Source of the DNA: Mytilus edulis
Taxonomy: Eukaryota > Mollusca > Bivalvia > Mytilida > Mytilidae
DNA: 64,000 bases
Assembly (NCBI RefSeq): GCF_963676685.1
Contig: NC_092350.1
Location: 40,147,373-40,211,372 of the forward strand
Reading direction: 5' to 3'
Each line of letters starts with the position of its first letter. Position 1 is the stretch's first letter. The notes below the pieces were generated by a model. The model saw only the letters and a program-made list of their open reading frames with translations. It made no database searches and was not told the DNA's origin. The position numbers and the translations under genes were made by a program. Positions 46,001-58,000 of this stretch are shown here, one piece after another.

Positions 46001-49000
46001 ATAAAATATTCAAATTTCAAATTTTCGGCACAATCTAGGTGAAATTCTTAAAATTCTGCTCTTAGACCCCAAATCGTAATTTTTTTTACCCAAAACGGCA
46101 AAATTTTGAAAAAATTTATGAGGCTGTACAAATTCCTTAAACTGAACGATGTCCATTCCAAGTGTTTTGTACATAAAACGACATTTTATGTCAAAAACGT
46201 ATACTAGTTTGGCTTCAATTCTTCCATATTCTTTCAAAAAAAATGTTCCCTCATTTCAAGTTCTCGTAAATTCCGTAAATTTCGTTTGATTTTGACACAG
46301 TTTTCAACAAACGGAAGCGCTATGTTTACACTTTCATCCGGGTATTCATCAAAGAAAGATAACTCATGTTTGCACTGTTTTGAGTGGGAAATATAAAAGA
46401 GGTATTCTGATCCCGGTAAAATGGGACTCATCGTCAGCTGTCTGAAGCGTGAATACCGATAAACCGGGACTCATTCGCTAAAGGGTTAAATGTAGTCCAG
46501 GTTTATAAAAACATATTTTTCAGTTGAATACCTATTTAAGGATTGAAAGTCCTTTGAAAATGTATCCTTATCAACATATCTCTTGTTTGGGGAATAATCT
46601 GATCCTTGATTCTTATTTAATCTATCCCTATCATCATACAACTCATAACTTGGTCTCCTACTAAAATGTGGTTCTTGGTATCTTTTTGGAGTAAATTTTC
46701 TATCTACTTTATAATCTGGAGTTTTCAATATAGATTTATTCCAGGGTTGGCAAAGTATTACCCACCCGGGAATTCCCGGGCGGGAAAACCCGGGTTTTCC
46801 AGGGCTGGGCAATACTCCCAGAAATGGGTAATAGTGGGCATTACTGGGCAATATGATTTTTTAAGCTTATTTTAACACAAAATAGCAAAGACTTGTTATA
46901 GTTTCATAGTATAACAGCTAAATATATACTTTTTATACAGATAACCATATGCATTGACAGTCATTTCTAGAAAATTCAATTTCATTCTCTTCTCTATTAA
47001 TTTTATTTGTAGGCAGAATACAAGATTTGCACATTTAAAGATACCTTTTAATTACCAAGTATTGTTTTAATAATCCAAACTTTGAAAAAAACTTTTATTG
47101 CAGTGTTTAAGTGAATTGTTAATTTTAATTGGTATACATTCATATTGCTAAAAAAACACCCTACAGGGTCATGCCATTAACACTTATAAAATTGAAAGGA
47201 CTGATTATTGTTACATAAACAAATTTGTGTTCTAATCTGAATAATTACTTATTAATTAGTGACAGTACATATACATTATTTAAATGTGATGTTTCTTTAA
47301 TACATGTACATGTAATTGTTATTTCTTAATAGGAGCTAATATTCATTTGAAAAAAAATGATTTATTTGCTTTCTATTTACAGTTTGCCAATCTAGACAAA
47401 TGCTAAACAAACAAAATAGGGTATAAATATCATAGTAAATGTATTGCATTTGTGTTTAGCACTGAATCCTCTTTAAAATTCAGACAAATATCTTATATTA
47501 CCCAGTATTGCCCAGTATTACCCACTTAAACCCAGTAAAACCCGGCTTTTCCAGTATTTCCCACTGGGCTGGGCAATACTCATAAAACCCGGGTTTTTGC
47601 CAACCCTGATTTATTCCTTACAGAATCAGCATAGGTTTCAGATAAAGTAACAAATGATTTTAATGGAGTACTAAAATTGAAATATTTTTCATGTCTATAC
47701 TTAACTTCATCTTTATATGAAAATCTGTCAGAATGCTCAATTTTTGCTTTTTTGATTCATAATTATTATACCCCACCTACGATAGGAGAGGGGCATTATG
47801 TTTTCTGGTTTGTTGGTCCATTCATCTGTCCATTTGTTCGTCTGTCCTGTTTCAGGTTAAAGTTTTTGGTCAAGGTAGATTTTGATGAAGTTGAAGTCAG
47901 ATCAACTTGACACTTAGTATACTTGTTCCCTATGATATGTTCTTTAAAATTTTAATGCCAAATTATAATTTTGACCCCAATTTCACGGTCCACTGAACAT
48001 AGAAAATGATAGTGCAAGTTTCAAGTTAAAGTTTTTGGTCAAGGTAGTTTTTGATGAAGTTGAAGTCCAATCAACTTGAAACTTAGTAAGCATGTACCAT
48101 ATGATATGATCTTTCTAATTTTAATGCCAAATATATTTTGACCTCAATTTCATGCTCCACTGAACATAGAAAATGATAGTGTGTGTACTATGGACACTCT
48201 TGTCCTACTTAATCTAAGAAAATGTTTAGAAAATGATAAAAAAAAATACAAAAATTTATTATTTTCATAAATATATAAGAATTGTCAGTATATTCTGAAA
48301 AAAAAATATGTAATAAGTTAAAAAATAAATCTTCAGAATAAAGAAGAATAAATATATTTTTTTTTTTAATACTTTGTTCGAGATTTTATATAAAAATGAA
48401 TAGCGATGTGTCTAATGTCACAGTACCCAAATTGCACCTATTTAGCAAAAATAGCAGCAGAAATCTTACAAGATTTCCTAGAGACTAAACAATTTGTATT
48501 TTAAGATTTGATACTATGCACGTCTTTCAACATAGGTAAACATATTTAGATATACACAAATCGTTCACCACAGTATTTAGCAACAGGTGAAGTGTTTACT
48601 GAAAAAGCAAAATGTATGTAAAAGGTCGCCATGCGACGTCATCTTTTCAAAATTAGCAAATACTATATGTTACAAGTGTCCATTTCTTAAAAAATGAACA
48701 GTAAGCATGGACAAATATCCAATTGTTCAAAATATTTGAAGAAATTAAAAAAAAAAGCTCTGTTATTCGACTTTTGACAATGCGAATTTAAGCATGGATG
48801 CAATTTAAGTACTCCTCATTACAGAATCGTTAATGGTTTAGAGGTTAGTTCAGACCAATTTTTCTATGATTCCATATGGATTAAAAATTAAATTGGTGAA
48901 ACCATATAGAAAATAATGACACATCTACAAAATAAACACATAATGGGAACTTTTGTCTAAAGCGTATATTAACGTAGGTTAAAAAAGTTTCAAAATAGGT

Positions 49001-52000
49001 GCAATTTGGGTAAGTTACGGGCCATAGATGCTCACACTTGTAAGTATACAAGAGTTGTCATCCACATACAGATTTTAAGACCGTTTTAAGATTATGAGCA
49101 TTGTGTATAAGTTTTAGTATTTATAGTTTTATTGTCGAGCCTGAAACTTTTGTTGCAGAAAGCTCAACATAGGGATAGTGATCTGGCGGCGGCTACAGCG
49201 GCGGCGGTGTTAGCTCACTTCTTAAAAGCTTTATATTTTAGAAGGTAGAAGACATGGATGCTTCATACTTTGTATATAGATGCTTCATGTTACGAAGTTT
49301 CCGTCAGTCACATGTCCAATGTTCTTGACCTCATTTTCATGGTTCAGCGACCACTTGAAAATTTTTTTTTTTTGTAACTTTGAATTCTCTCTTATTATAA
49401 GTAATAGGATAACTATATTTGATATGTGCATACCTTGCAAGGTCCTCATGTCTGTCATACAGTTTCTACTTGACCTCGACCTCATTTCATGGATCAGTGA
49501 ACAAGGTTAAGTTTTGGTGGTCAAGTCCATATCTCAGATACTATAAGCAATAAGGCTAGTATATTCGGTGTATGGAAGGACTGTAAGGTGTACATTTCCA
49601 ACTGGCAGGTGTCATCTGACCTTGACCTCATTTTCATGGTTCAGTGGTTATAGTTAAATTTTTGTGTTTTGGTCTGTTTTTCTCATACTATATGCAATAG
49701 GTCTACTATATTTGTTGTATGGAATGGTTGTAAGGTGTACATGTCTAGCGAGCAGATGTCATGTGACCCTGACCTCATTTTCATGGTTCAGTGGTCAAAG
49801 TTAAGTTTTTGAGTTTTGGGCTTTTTATCTAATACTATATTTGGTGTATGGAAATATTTTATGATCTTTATGTCAGTTGTGCAGGTTTTATTTGACCGTG
49901 ACCTCATTTTCAAGGTTCATTGCACAGTTTTAAGTTTTTGTGTTTTGGTCTATTTTTCTTAAACTATAAGTAATGGGTCAACTATATATGTTGTATAGAA
50001 GCATTGTTAGCTGTACATATCTGCCTTGCATGTTTCATCTGACCTTGACCTCATTTTCAAGGTTCATTGGTCTTTGTTTAGTTATCTTGGTTAATGTTAA
50101 GTTTATGTGACAGTTGTAATAAAGCTTAGCTTTATACCTAGGACTATCAACATAATATCAATGATTAGTATAGAAGGCGAGACATTTCAGCCTGTGCACT
50201 CTTGTATTATATTGATTTTGAATTATCGAGAAGAAAAAGGATTTATTTATTATTTATCTTTTATAATACATGTTGTAGTTCAAATAAAAATGGAACTACA
50301 AAATGAAAAATACCTGAATATATTTAGATATCACAGATAAAATATATACCTATAAAGTTGGAAAAGACGATACAATTGTTTACTCATTAAACAATTTGTC
50401 TTATTTGTTTTCTTTACTAATAGATAATTGCTATAATTAAATGATCCATAATGTTACAATACTCATAAATATTTCAATTGATTCTTTTACTCATAAGAAT
50501 TGTAACAATAATTTAAATATGTAGTGAAAGACAATCTGTTATATGCAAAGTTTGAAACATCGGAGAGACAATTATTAACTAATGATTCTTCATAAATTAT
50601 TGTTTAAAAGTGACATATTTTTTAGTACAGCATACAGAGAGATTTTGAATTCACGAATTATTAAAAGAAATAATATATCCAATAAAAGGTCATCAGTAAT
50701 AAGTACCTTTTTTGAGACAGTTCATTATAACTTTGATAAAATATTACACAAGAGTTGCCACAGAAACCTGAGGCATGAGGCATATATGAAAGGAATTTAT
50801 TTTCATTTTGCTGCAACAGCATTGAAATTTGATCATGTAGTTGCGTATGAAAATTAGTAAACATCAACCTACAATTTTATGGTTACAAACATAAAGTTTA
50901 AGGTGGTCAGATGTATTTCTTCTATGTGATTGTATTTTATATGTTTACCTCTTGTTTTACATGTGAATGGGACAGAGCATTTTTGAATAAAGCATATATA
51001 TTGTGAGTATGATAGTCTAGGCACAACAACAGTCTGTTGCACTGTGCAAATTGTTATAAAGTACAATTATTTTATTTCTTGACTTATTTTTGTATCACTA
51101 CTAAGATTATGACTTATTTTACAGGAAGGAGAGAGGTTTGCCAAGAGAGGATTCTGGGGTGATATGTTAGTTAGTCCATATATTACCTTTGGTATACAGT
51201 CAGAAGATAAAACGTTGTTTAAAAAGAATAATAATATGTATGCTAAAGTAAGTTTATAAATTAGAGTTATCTCCCATGTAATATTAAAAAAACAAAATGT
51301 GATATGAGTGCCATTGAGACAAATCTCCACCAGAGACCAAATGATGTAAAAGTTAGAAACTATAGGTCACTTAAAAGCCTTCAACAATGATCATCATAGT
51401 TATTTTTGCTTACAATTATATATTTATGATACTATTACTTTTTTATTAGGATGATTGCAATATAGGGTTTATTTTGTATATATAATAGAAACATTTGTTT
51501 ACATATTTTTTCTTAAAAAAGGTGGACTCATCCTGTTAGTTTTCTTAACAATTTTTTTTTTAACTTATTCCTTTGTTTAAAGATATGAGGCAAACAAGAA
51601 TGTAAGAGAAGTTAAGTATCTTGATGAAAATTTTATGTCAATGAAATCTAACATCTTTTTGCAAAATGGATGAAGCTCACATATTAAAAGAAAATTGACA
51701 AACATGCTAAAATCTAATACTGGCTTATGACAATACAACGGTTTTGACACAATTTAAAATAATTCCTTCATTCAGTCAACATGCTTTATTAAAAGTCTGA
51801 TAACTTTACAATTACTTTTTACAGTTGTCGTGGCACGTGTCAGAGTTCAATATTCTGTCTTTGTTACACGAAATTATTAACAAAGAGAAATATGTACCAC
51901 CACAAATTGAGGAAGCGAAAGAAAATAAATCTGCGACTATAACAGGTATTTGTATATTTACCCTAAAACATTGTTCTAAATTTTATATTCAATGATGTCA

Positions 52001-55000
52001 AACCACCAGTCATAGTTTTAAAGTAAGGGATTTATTTCTATTAAAAAAGTAAGTAAGTAAATAAATTTGATTAAGAGTCGGACATAAATTATGTACAAAT
52101 TTGCACAGTACCACAAACTGAGGAAACAAATGAAATTTAAAATAGAGATTTAAAAATAAAAAAAATCCTTATGTTTGTCCAAAAATATTAATTGCCAACA
52201 CAAACATACAGGACAATTTTATTGTTGTTTGTTACATAGAAATTTCTGAAGAAGATGAAAATGAGGTAGACAATAAAGAAAAATCTGACAGCACAGATAC
52301 TGCATCACAATCTAATCCTGCTAAAGATGAATATGGTAAGTTATTGTAGAATTCATTTATTTTTCCTTTTTTGTTATGTCCCCTTACAAGACTGGTACAT
52401 TATTGTATTTTGCTATGTAGCCATCTGTCCATTTGTGTTCATGTCATTTATAGACTTGCAGAGAGATTTTAAATTTGCATAAGGTCAAAGGTCAGCATAA
52501 TTACATGTTATGTTACTTCTACAACAACTCAAATCCAACAATTCTTAACTCAATCCCTCATTGATGTATGCTTTGTGGAGAAGCAATAAATATAAAGTTT
52601 AAAGTCTTTGGTTTTATTGACTTGGGCTCAAATAGCCAACTTAAAAAGATACATGATGGCCTTCTTAAAGGTTTTAGAACGTTTTGATTTTTTGCCTTCA
52701 TTCTGGTTTAGTTGGACTCCTAATTATTTGTCAATTTACTGAAAGAGATGTGTATTAGCTTTGTTGTCCCAAGAAATGTGGGGCTATCTGTATCATGTGT
52801 TTGTCTTTCTTTGTCTGTCTACGCTTTTCTTGGAGGGGGGAGGGGAGGTTGGTGTGTTCTGTCTTTTCTTTCCAATATTTTGTATACATCCTATGTAAAA
52901 ATTTAAAATGTATGCATTTATTTTTGATTGTTGAATGATAGATATACAAATGTATAATGATAGTTTTGTATGGTTTTTGAATTAACAAAAGATATACATG
53001 ATTAAACCTGATTTAACTACAGGGTTTACATAGCCAAATTATAGGCTAAGATATATACCAAATGGAGAAATGCCCCCCTTCCATCTCATACCCAAAACAT
53101 CTGAAACAAAATATTGTGATTTCATGAATTTTTCTTGCAGATCAGTGCAGAAAGGGCAATGTTCACTTTATATAGTATTCATTGATCAAATGACTTAATG
53201 GGTTCAAATACCTGTTGCCACTTTAATGCCATGATAAGCATAAAATAATCCTAACCTATGTCATAACCTGCATTACCATTTTATGATTGAATGGTTACTG
53301 TAACAATTGAAAGGCTTTGCAATACAAGGTCATCCAGTGAATCATGTGAACGAACATATGCATTTAATGAATGCCCACAAAAAAAATTGTCTGAGGACGT
53401 TAGCTTAGTTGTACTGCTCAGCTTTGCAATACAAGGTCATCCAGTGAATCATGTGAACATATGCATTTAATGAACGCCCACAAAAAATATTGTTTGAGGA
53501 CGTTAGCTTATTTGTACTGCTCATAATATTAAAAAATCTTTTTTTTTTAATTTTGTATTTTTGACATAAAGACCGAATATTTCAAGCTTGATCTACAGTT
53601 TTAAGTATCTATAAGATATCTCCTTTCAAGTCTATTCTACTATAAATAGAAAACATAATAAATGATATAACTATATAGTTTTTGTACCAGTAATGCATTA
53701 TTTAAATAATGTATACTGGTATGAAACCCACTTCATTTTTATGCACCTGTCCTAAGTCAAGAGACTGTTGTTCAGTGGTTGTCGTTTTTGGTGTGGGTCA
53801 TAGGTGTTTCTAGTTTCACATTTTGGTCTTGCTTGACGGAGTCAAAAAGGGAGACATAGGTATGCTGTTTCTGGCAGTGGTGGCAGCGTCAACGATGTAT
53901 TAGTTTGTGATAAGGTCTAGTTTATGGTGAACCACTAGTGGTAAGTCAAAGATATTTGGTTTGTAGTTGTATTATTATTGGTACTTATCATATGTTTAGT
54001 ACAAAATACAGCAATTTTGTATATCTAATAAAGGTTCTTTTTTCCAGTCTGTATCACCTACCCTGTATCGCATACCCCGTATCGCATGGCTAAACCCGTA
54101 TCGCACACCCCGTATCGCATACCTGGCATGACGTCACAATTCGAATGACGTCAACGTTTGACATATGACGTTCAGTTGCTGTATTTCCTAGCATAGGAAA
54201 AAAATGAGTTCCGATTAAAAAAAAAATTCCTATCATTTCCAAAAATTATTACCCAGTAACTTTACGAACGATTTTTACATATAAAAAAGACACAATAAGA
54301 TATAGAAATATATGAAGTTTTATTGTTTATTTGGTCATAATTTTGGTGAAGTTTGTTTTCATTGCCTGATGGATTAAACACAAATGCAAATTTTTACGGT
54401 TTAAATTTTAGTTAGAATACATGTAGATAGCAATTTTTTCAAGAAATATTTGTCTTGCTGTTCAACTATTCAGCAAATTAAAATGATCATGAATGATATA
54501 TCATCGCCAAATAAACAATAAAACTTTTGACATTTCCACATCTACATGTAATAAGATTATAGGGGGCATTACGATGTGGATATTAAGCAAATAAGGATGT
54601 CTATAAAAAAAAAAACAAGTAAGCTGGAAAAATACAGAAAAATCATAATAGAATTGAGAATGGTAATGGGGAATGTGTCAAAGAGACAACAACTCGATCA
54701 TAGAGCAGACAACAGCTGAGGTCCACCACTGGGTCTTTGCTAACTTATAATTTCAGACAATTTAAAAAAAAAAAATGGATATCCCATAAATCTGATTCTA
54801 TGAAAATATATGATAAACAGAATAATACATGGCAAAATCCGTATCGCATGCTGTATCACCACTCGACCAATATCAGCCCTCGGGACCTTCGGCCCTGGGG
54901 ACTGATATTGGTGTCTCCTGGTTATATAGCATGCGATACGGATTTTGCCATGTATTATTCTATATATCTCATTATTATGGAGGTTATTTGGCCCTGCCCC

Positions 55001-58000
55001 CTCAGTTATGGTCTTGACTTTTTATGCCCCACCTACGATAGTAGAGGGGCATTATGTTTTCTGGTCTGTGCATCCGTCCGTCTGTCCGTTCGTTCGTCCG
55101 TCCGTCTGTCCCGCTTCAGGTTAAAGTTTTTGGTCAAGGTAGTTTTTGATGAAGTTTAAGTCCAATCGACTTCAAACTTAGTACACATGTCCCCTATGAT
55201 ATGATCTTTCTAATTTTAATGCCAAATTAGAGTTTTTACCCCAATTTCACGGTCCACTGAACATGGAAAATGATAGTGCGAGTGGGGCATTCTTGTACAG
55301 AGGACACATTCTTGTTTAACTTTTGCTTTTTTTCATGTATTAGTTTGTGATTAGATCAGTTTATGAGGAACCAATAATTATAGTTGGTATGCAGTTGTAT
55401 AATTAGCATTGGCATATCTCATTTCCAAGGAGATTATTTGGCCCTGCCCCCTCAGTCATGGTCTATTGACTTTGAAACTTTTGCTTATTTTTGATGTATT
55501 ATTTTGTGATTAGGCAGGTTTATGGGGAATCACTAGTGGTAGGTCAATGATATTTGGTATGCAGTTGTATTAGAATTGGCACATCTCATTTCCATGGAGA
55601 TTTTTTTACCCTCCCCTCAGTTATGGTTTATTGACTGAAATTTTTCTTAGTTTACATGTTCATGCATTAGTTTTTGTTTAGGTTTGTTTAAAGGGAACTA
55701 CTTATGATAAGTCAATGGTATTTGGTATGCAGTTGTTATAGCATTGGCACATCTCATTTCCATGGAGATTTTTATTGCCATGTACCTTAAGTCATGGTTC
55801 ACTGTTTTTGAATATTTACAAAACTTACATCTTAAAGTGTTGCTAGTTTGATTTCAACATTTGCATTATCAAAATAACAAAAAAGCGAGACATATATCTG
55901 TGAGAAAAGTTTATATTGTAAGTATCAAATGAATTGTCTTGCAATTGATCTGTTCAGTTTGAATTTTACCTTAGAGCTACTTAAATGTGTTACATGTAGT
56001 TGAATTTATAGGATTTTTTTTCATTGAATCTAAAATTTTACATATTTTCACTTTCCAGAATCGTTGCCATTGGATGATGTGAAGATAACATTTTTACCTG
56101 TCATGTCAGTAGCAGATCTCTCCAGAAAAAGCAAATATCAAAAATTGTTTGACATCATTTATTTCTCCAACAGGTAAGAACATATATTTTTGAAAATAAA
56201 AACCCAACTTATATTCAGTCAATTTTGTACCTGTCCCAAGTCAGGAGCCTCTGGCTTTTGTTATTGTATGTTTTTTTAACTTTAGTTTATTTATATGTTT
56301 TTGAATTTAGTCTGATGTCCATTTTCACAGAACTTGTACACAAATTTATTTAGCTGAGGACCACCTCTGGGTGTGGGATTTCCCCGCTGCATTGAAGACC
56401 CATTGGTGGCCTTTGGCTGTTGTCTGCACATTGGTCAAGTTGTTGTCTCATTGACATATTTCTCAATTTCCATTCTAAATTTTATTATCACTGTTAAACA
56501 ACTTATTTTCAAGTAAAAATAAAACTGTGTTGAGGTTTTTCTAGCAGAGGTTTCAGCAATTTATTTATGTGGTTTTCTAACTCTGTTGACAAATTTCCGT
56601 AAAAAGAATATCCAATTTTGTCGTAATCCCTACAGTTTATTTTTACGTTATTTTTGTACTTGAAAAAGTAAATTCAATACTGAAGTGATTTTGGCGATGT
56701 TATGATTAAAATGAAAATTGCAAAATTGAAGGTTTTGTTCAAATGAGTAATTTGCCTTGTAAATTTTGAAAGCATTGTTTGTATGTACCAATATATATTA
56801 CTGGAATCACAAAATTTATTTGTACATTTCTGTCCATGGTTCAACAATCATTATAAAAATGGCAAACAAAAACTTCTGAATTTACAATAAGTATTTCAAA
56901 AAATTTGTTTGCTTACAGCATATCAGTACACTCTGCCTTAAGTTTAAGCTGTTGTCTTAAGATCTTAATAGGGATAAGGCATGTGACAGATTAAAACCTA
57001 AGTGAACCTCTTGGACTAGTCTTCTAGTTGTATCATTATCCTGTTTGGTAATTCCCTCATATTTGTTCTACTTTTTCCACAATAACGCTAATTAAACTCT
57101 ATCATTATAGGTAAACTTGCTGTTGGTGTGTAATCTATTTAATTGTTCTGAATCTATCATGTCTATAGGTTCTGACAGTTAGTCAATAAGTTTAAGCTGT
57201 TTTTAGTTCATATGTTTGATAAACATTAAATATGCAGCTGATGTATTTTGATAACATGCCTGAAACCAAACTGATCATTTGATTAAATGCATATTGTCCT
57301 ACTGGCATATATTTTTTTATGGAACTGTTACAAAGGACATGCTTCATGGACCAGTGTTAGATGAAAGCCGTATTGTCCTACAGGCAAACATTTGTATGGT
57401 TCTGTTACATAAGACATGCGTCATGAACAGTGAAAGCTGTATTGTCCTACTGGCACATATTTATAAGGAACCATTACAAAATATATGCTTCATGGACAGG
57501 TGAATGCCATCTGTACTACTGACATATATTTATTTGGAACTCTTACTAGGGACATGCCATATAGACAGATGCACGCCATACTGTCCTCCTGCTAACATAT
57601 AAAATAAAATGCGTCAAATAAAAATCAACCTTTTGCCAATGAAATATTAGTACATCTGTTGACTTATTTAAGACTGGAAACATATTTATTCAAAGCCTGT
57701 AACTGTTTGAAAATTGAGGTGATATAAGAACCATACAAAACAGACCTAAATTTGTCTTTTATTTTGTATTTGAATTTTCTAAAATCAATAAAAAATTTAT
57801 ACAGATATACATATATGCACATTCATAAGGTCAATTGCTATCCCACTGAGTTAATATGTTTATATGAAACTGTAACAAAAAATGTGCTTGATTATAGACA
57901 AATAAATGCCAAACTGTCCTACTGATTTATATAGGTAAAGAACAAACATTATAGTATTCATTTTGATACTGAAGATAAGAACTTTCAAGTGATATACCTG

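Larger units (their letters stand above)
45572..51124 (+). other. DNAAF3 intron 9 (5.6 kb)
   Basis: The intron is largely mobile DNA: a TTAA-flanked element, an orphan antisense ORF split by a hAT element, family D, a TA-flanked TIR element and a six-unit tandem element, each listed. From 50126 to 51124 I see only AT-rich sequence with short open frames. Confidence 0.65.
53825..55810 (+). repeat. ~165-bp tandem array broken by a nested insertion
   Basis: A unit with TATTAGTTTGTGAT(A/T)AG, GGTAAGTCAA-GATATTTGG, GCAGTTGTAT and TTTCCATGGAGATT is seen at 53899-53990, 55338-55490, 55495-55640 and 55660-55800. The first unit breaks off near 54040 and its missing 3' part (CTCATTATTATGGAGGTTAT, GGCCCTGCCCCCTCAG) reappears at 54968. 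The material between, and the family D copy at 55021-55316, are later insertions. Confidence 0.65.

Noticed and set aside
46486-46851. 121-residue - strand frame as one protein
   Set aside because: Its first ~37 codons are the hAT terminal repeat; only the part after 46741 belongs to the orphan ORF.
54737-55159. 140-residue + strand frame
   Set aside because: It crosses a fold-back palindrome and the head of a family D repeat; no conserved domain and composition follows the repeats.
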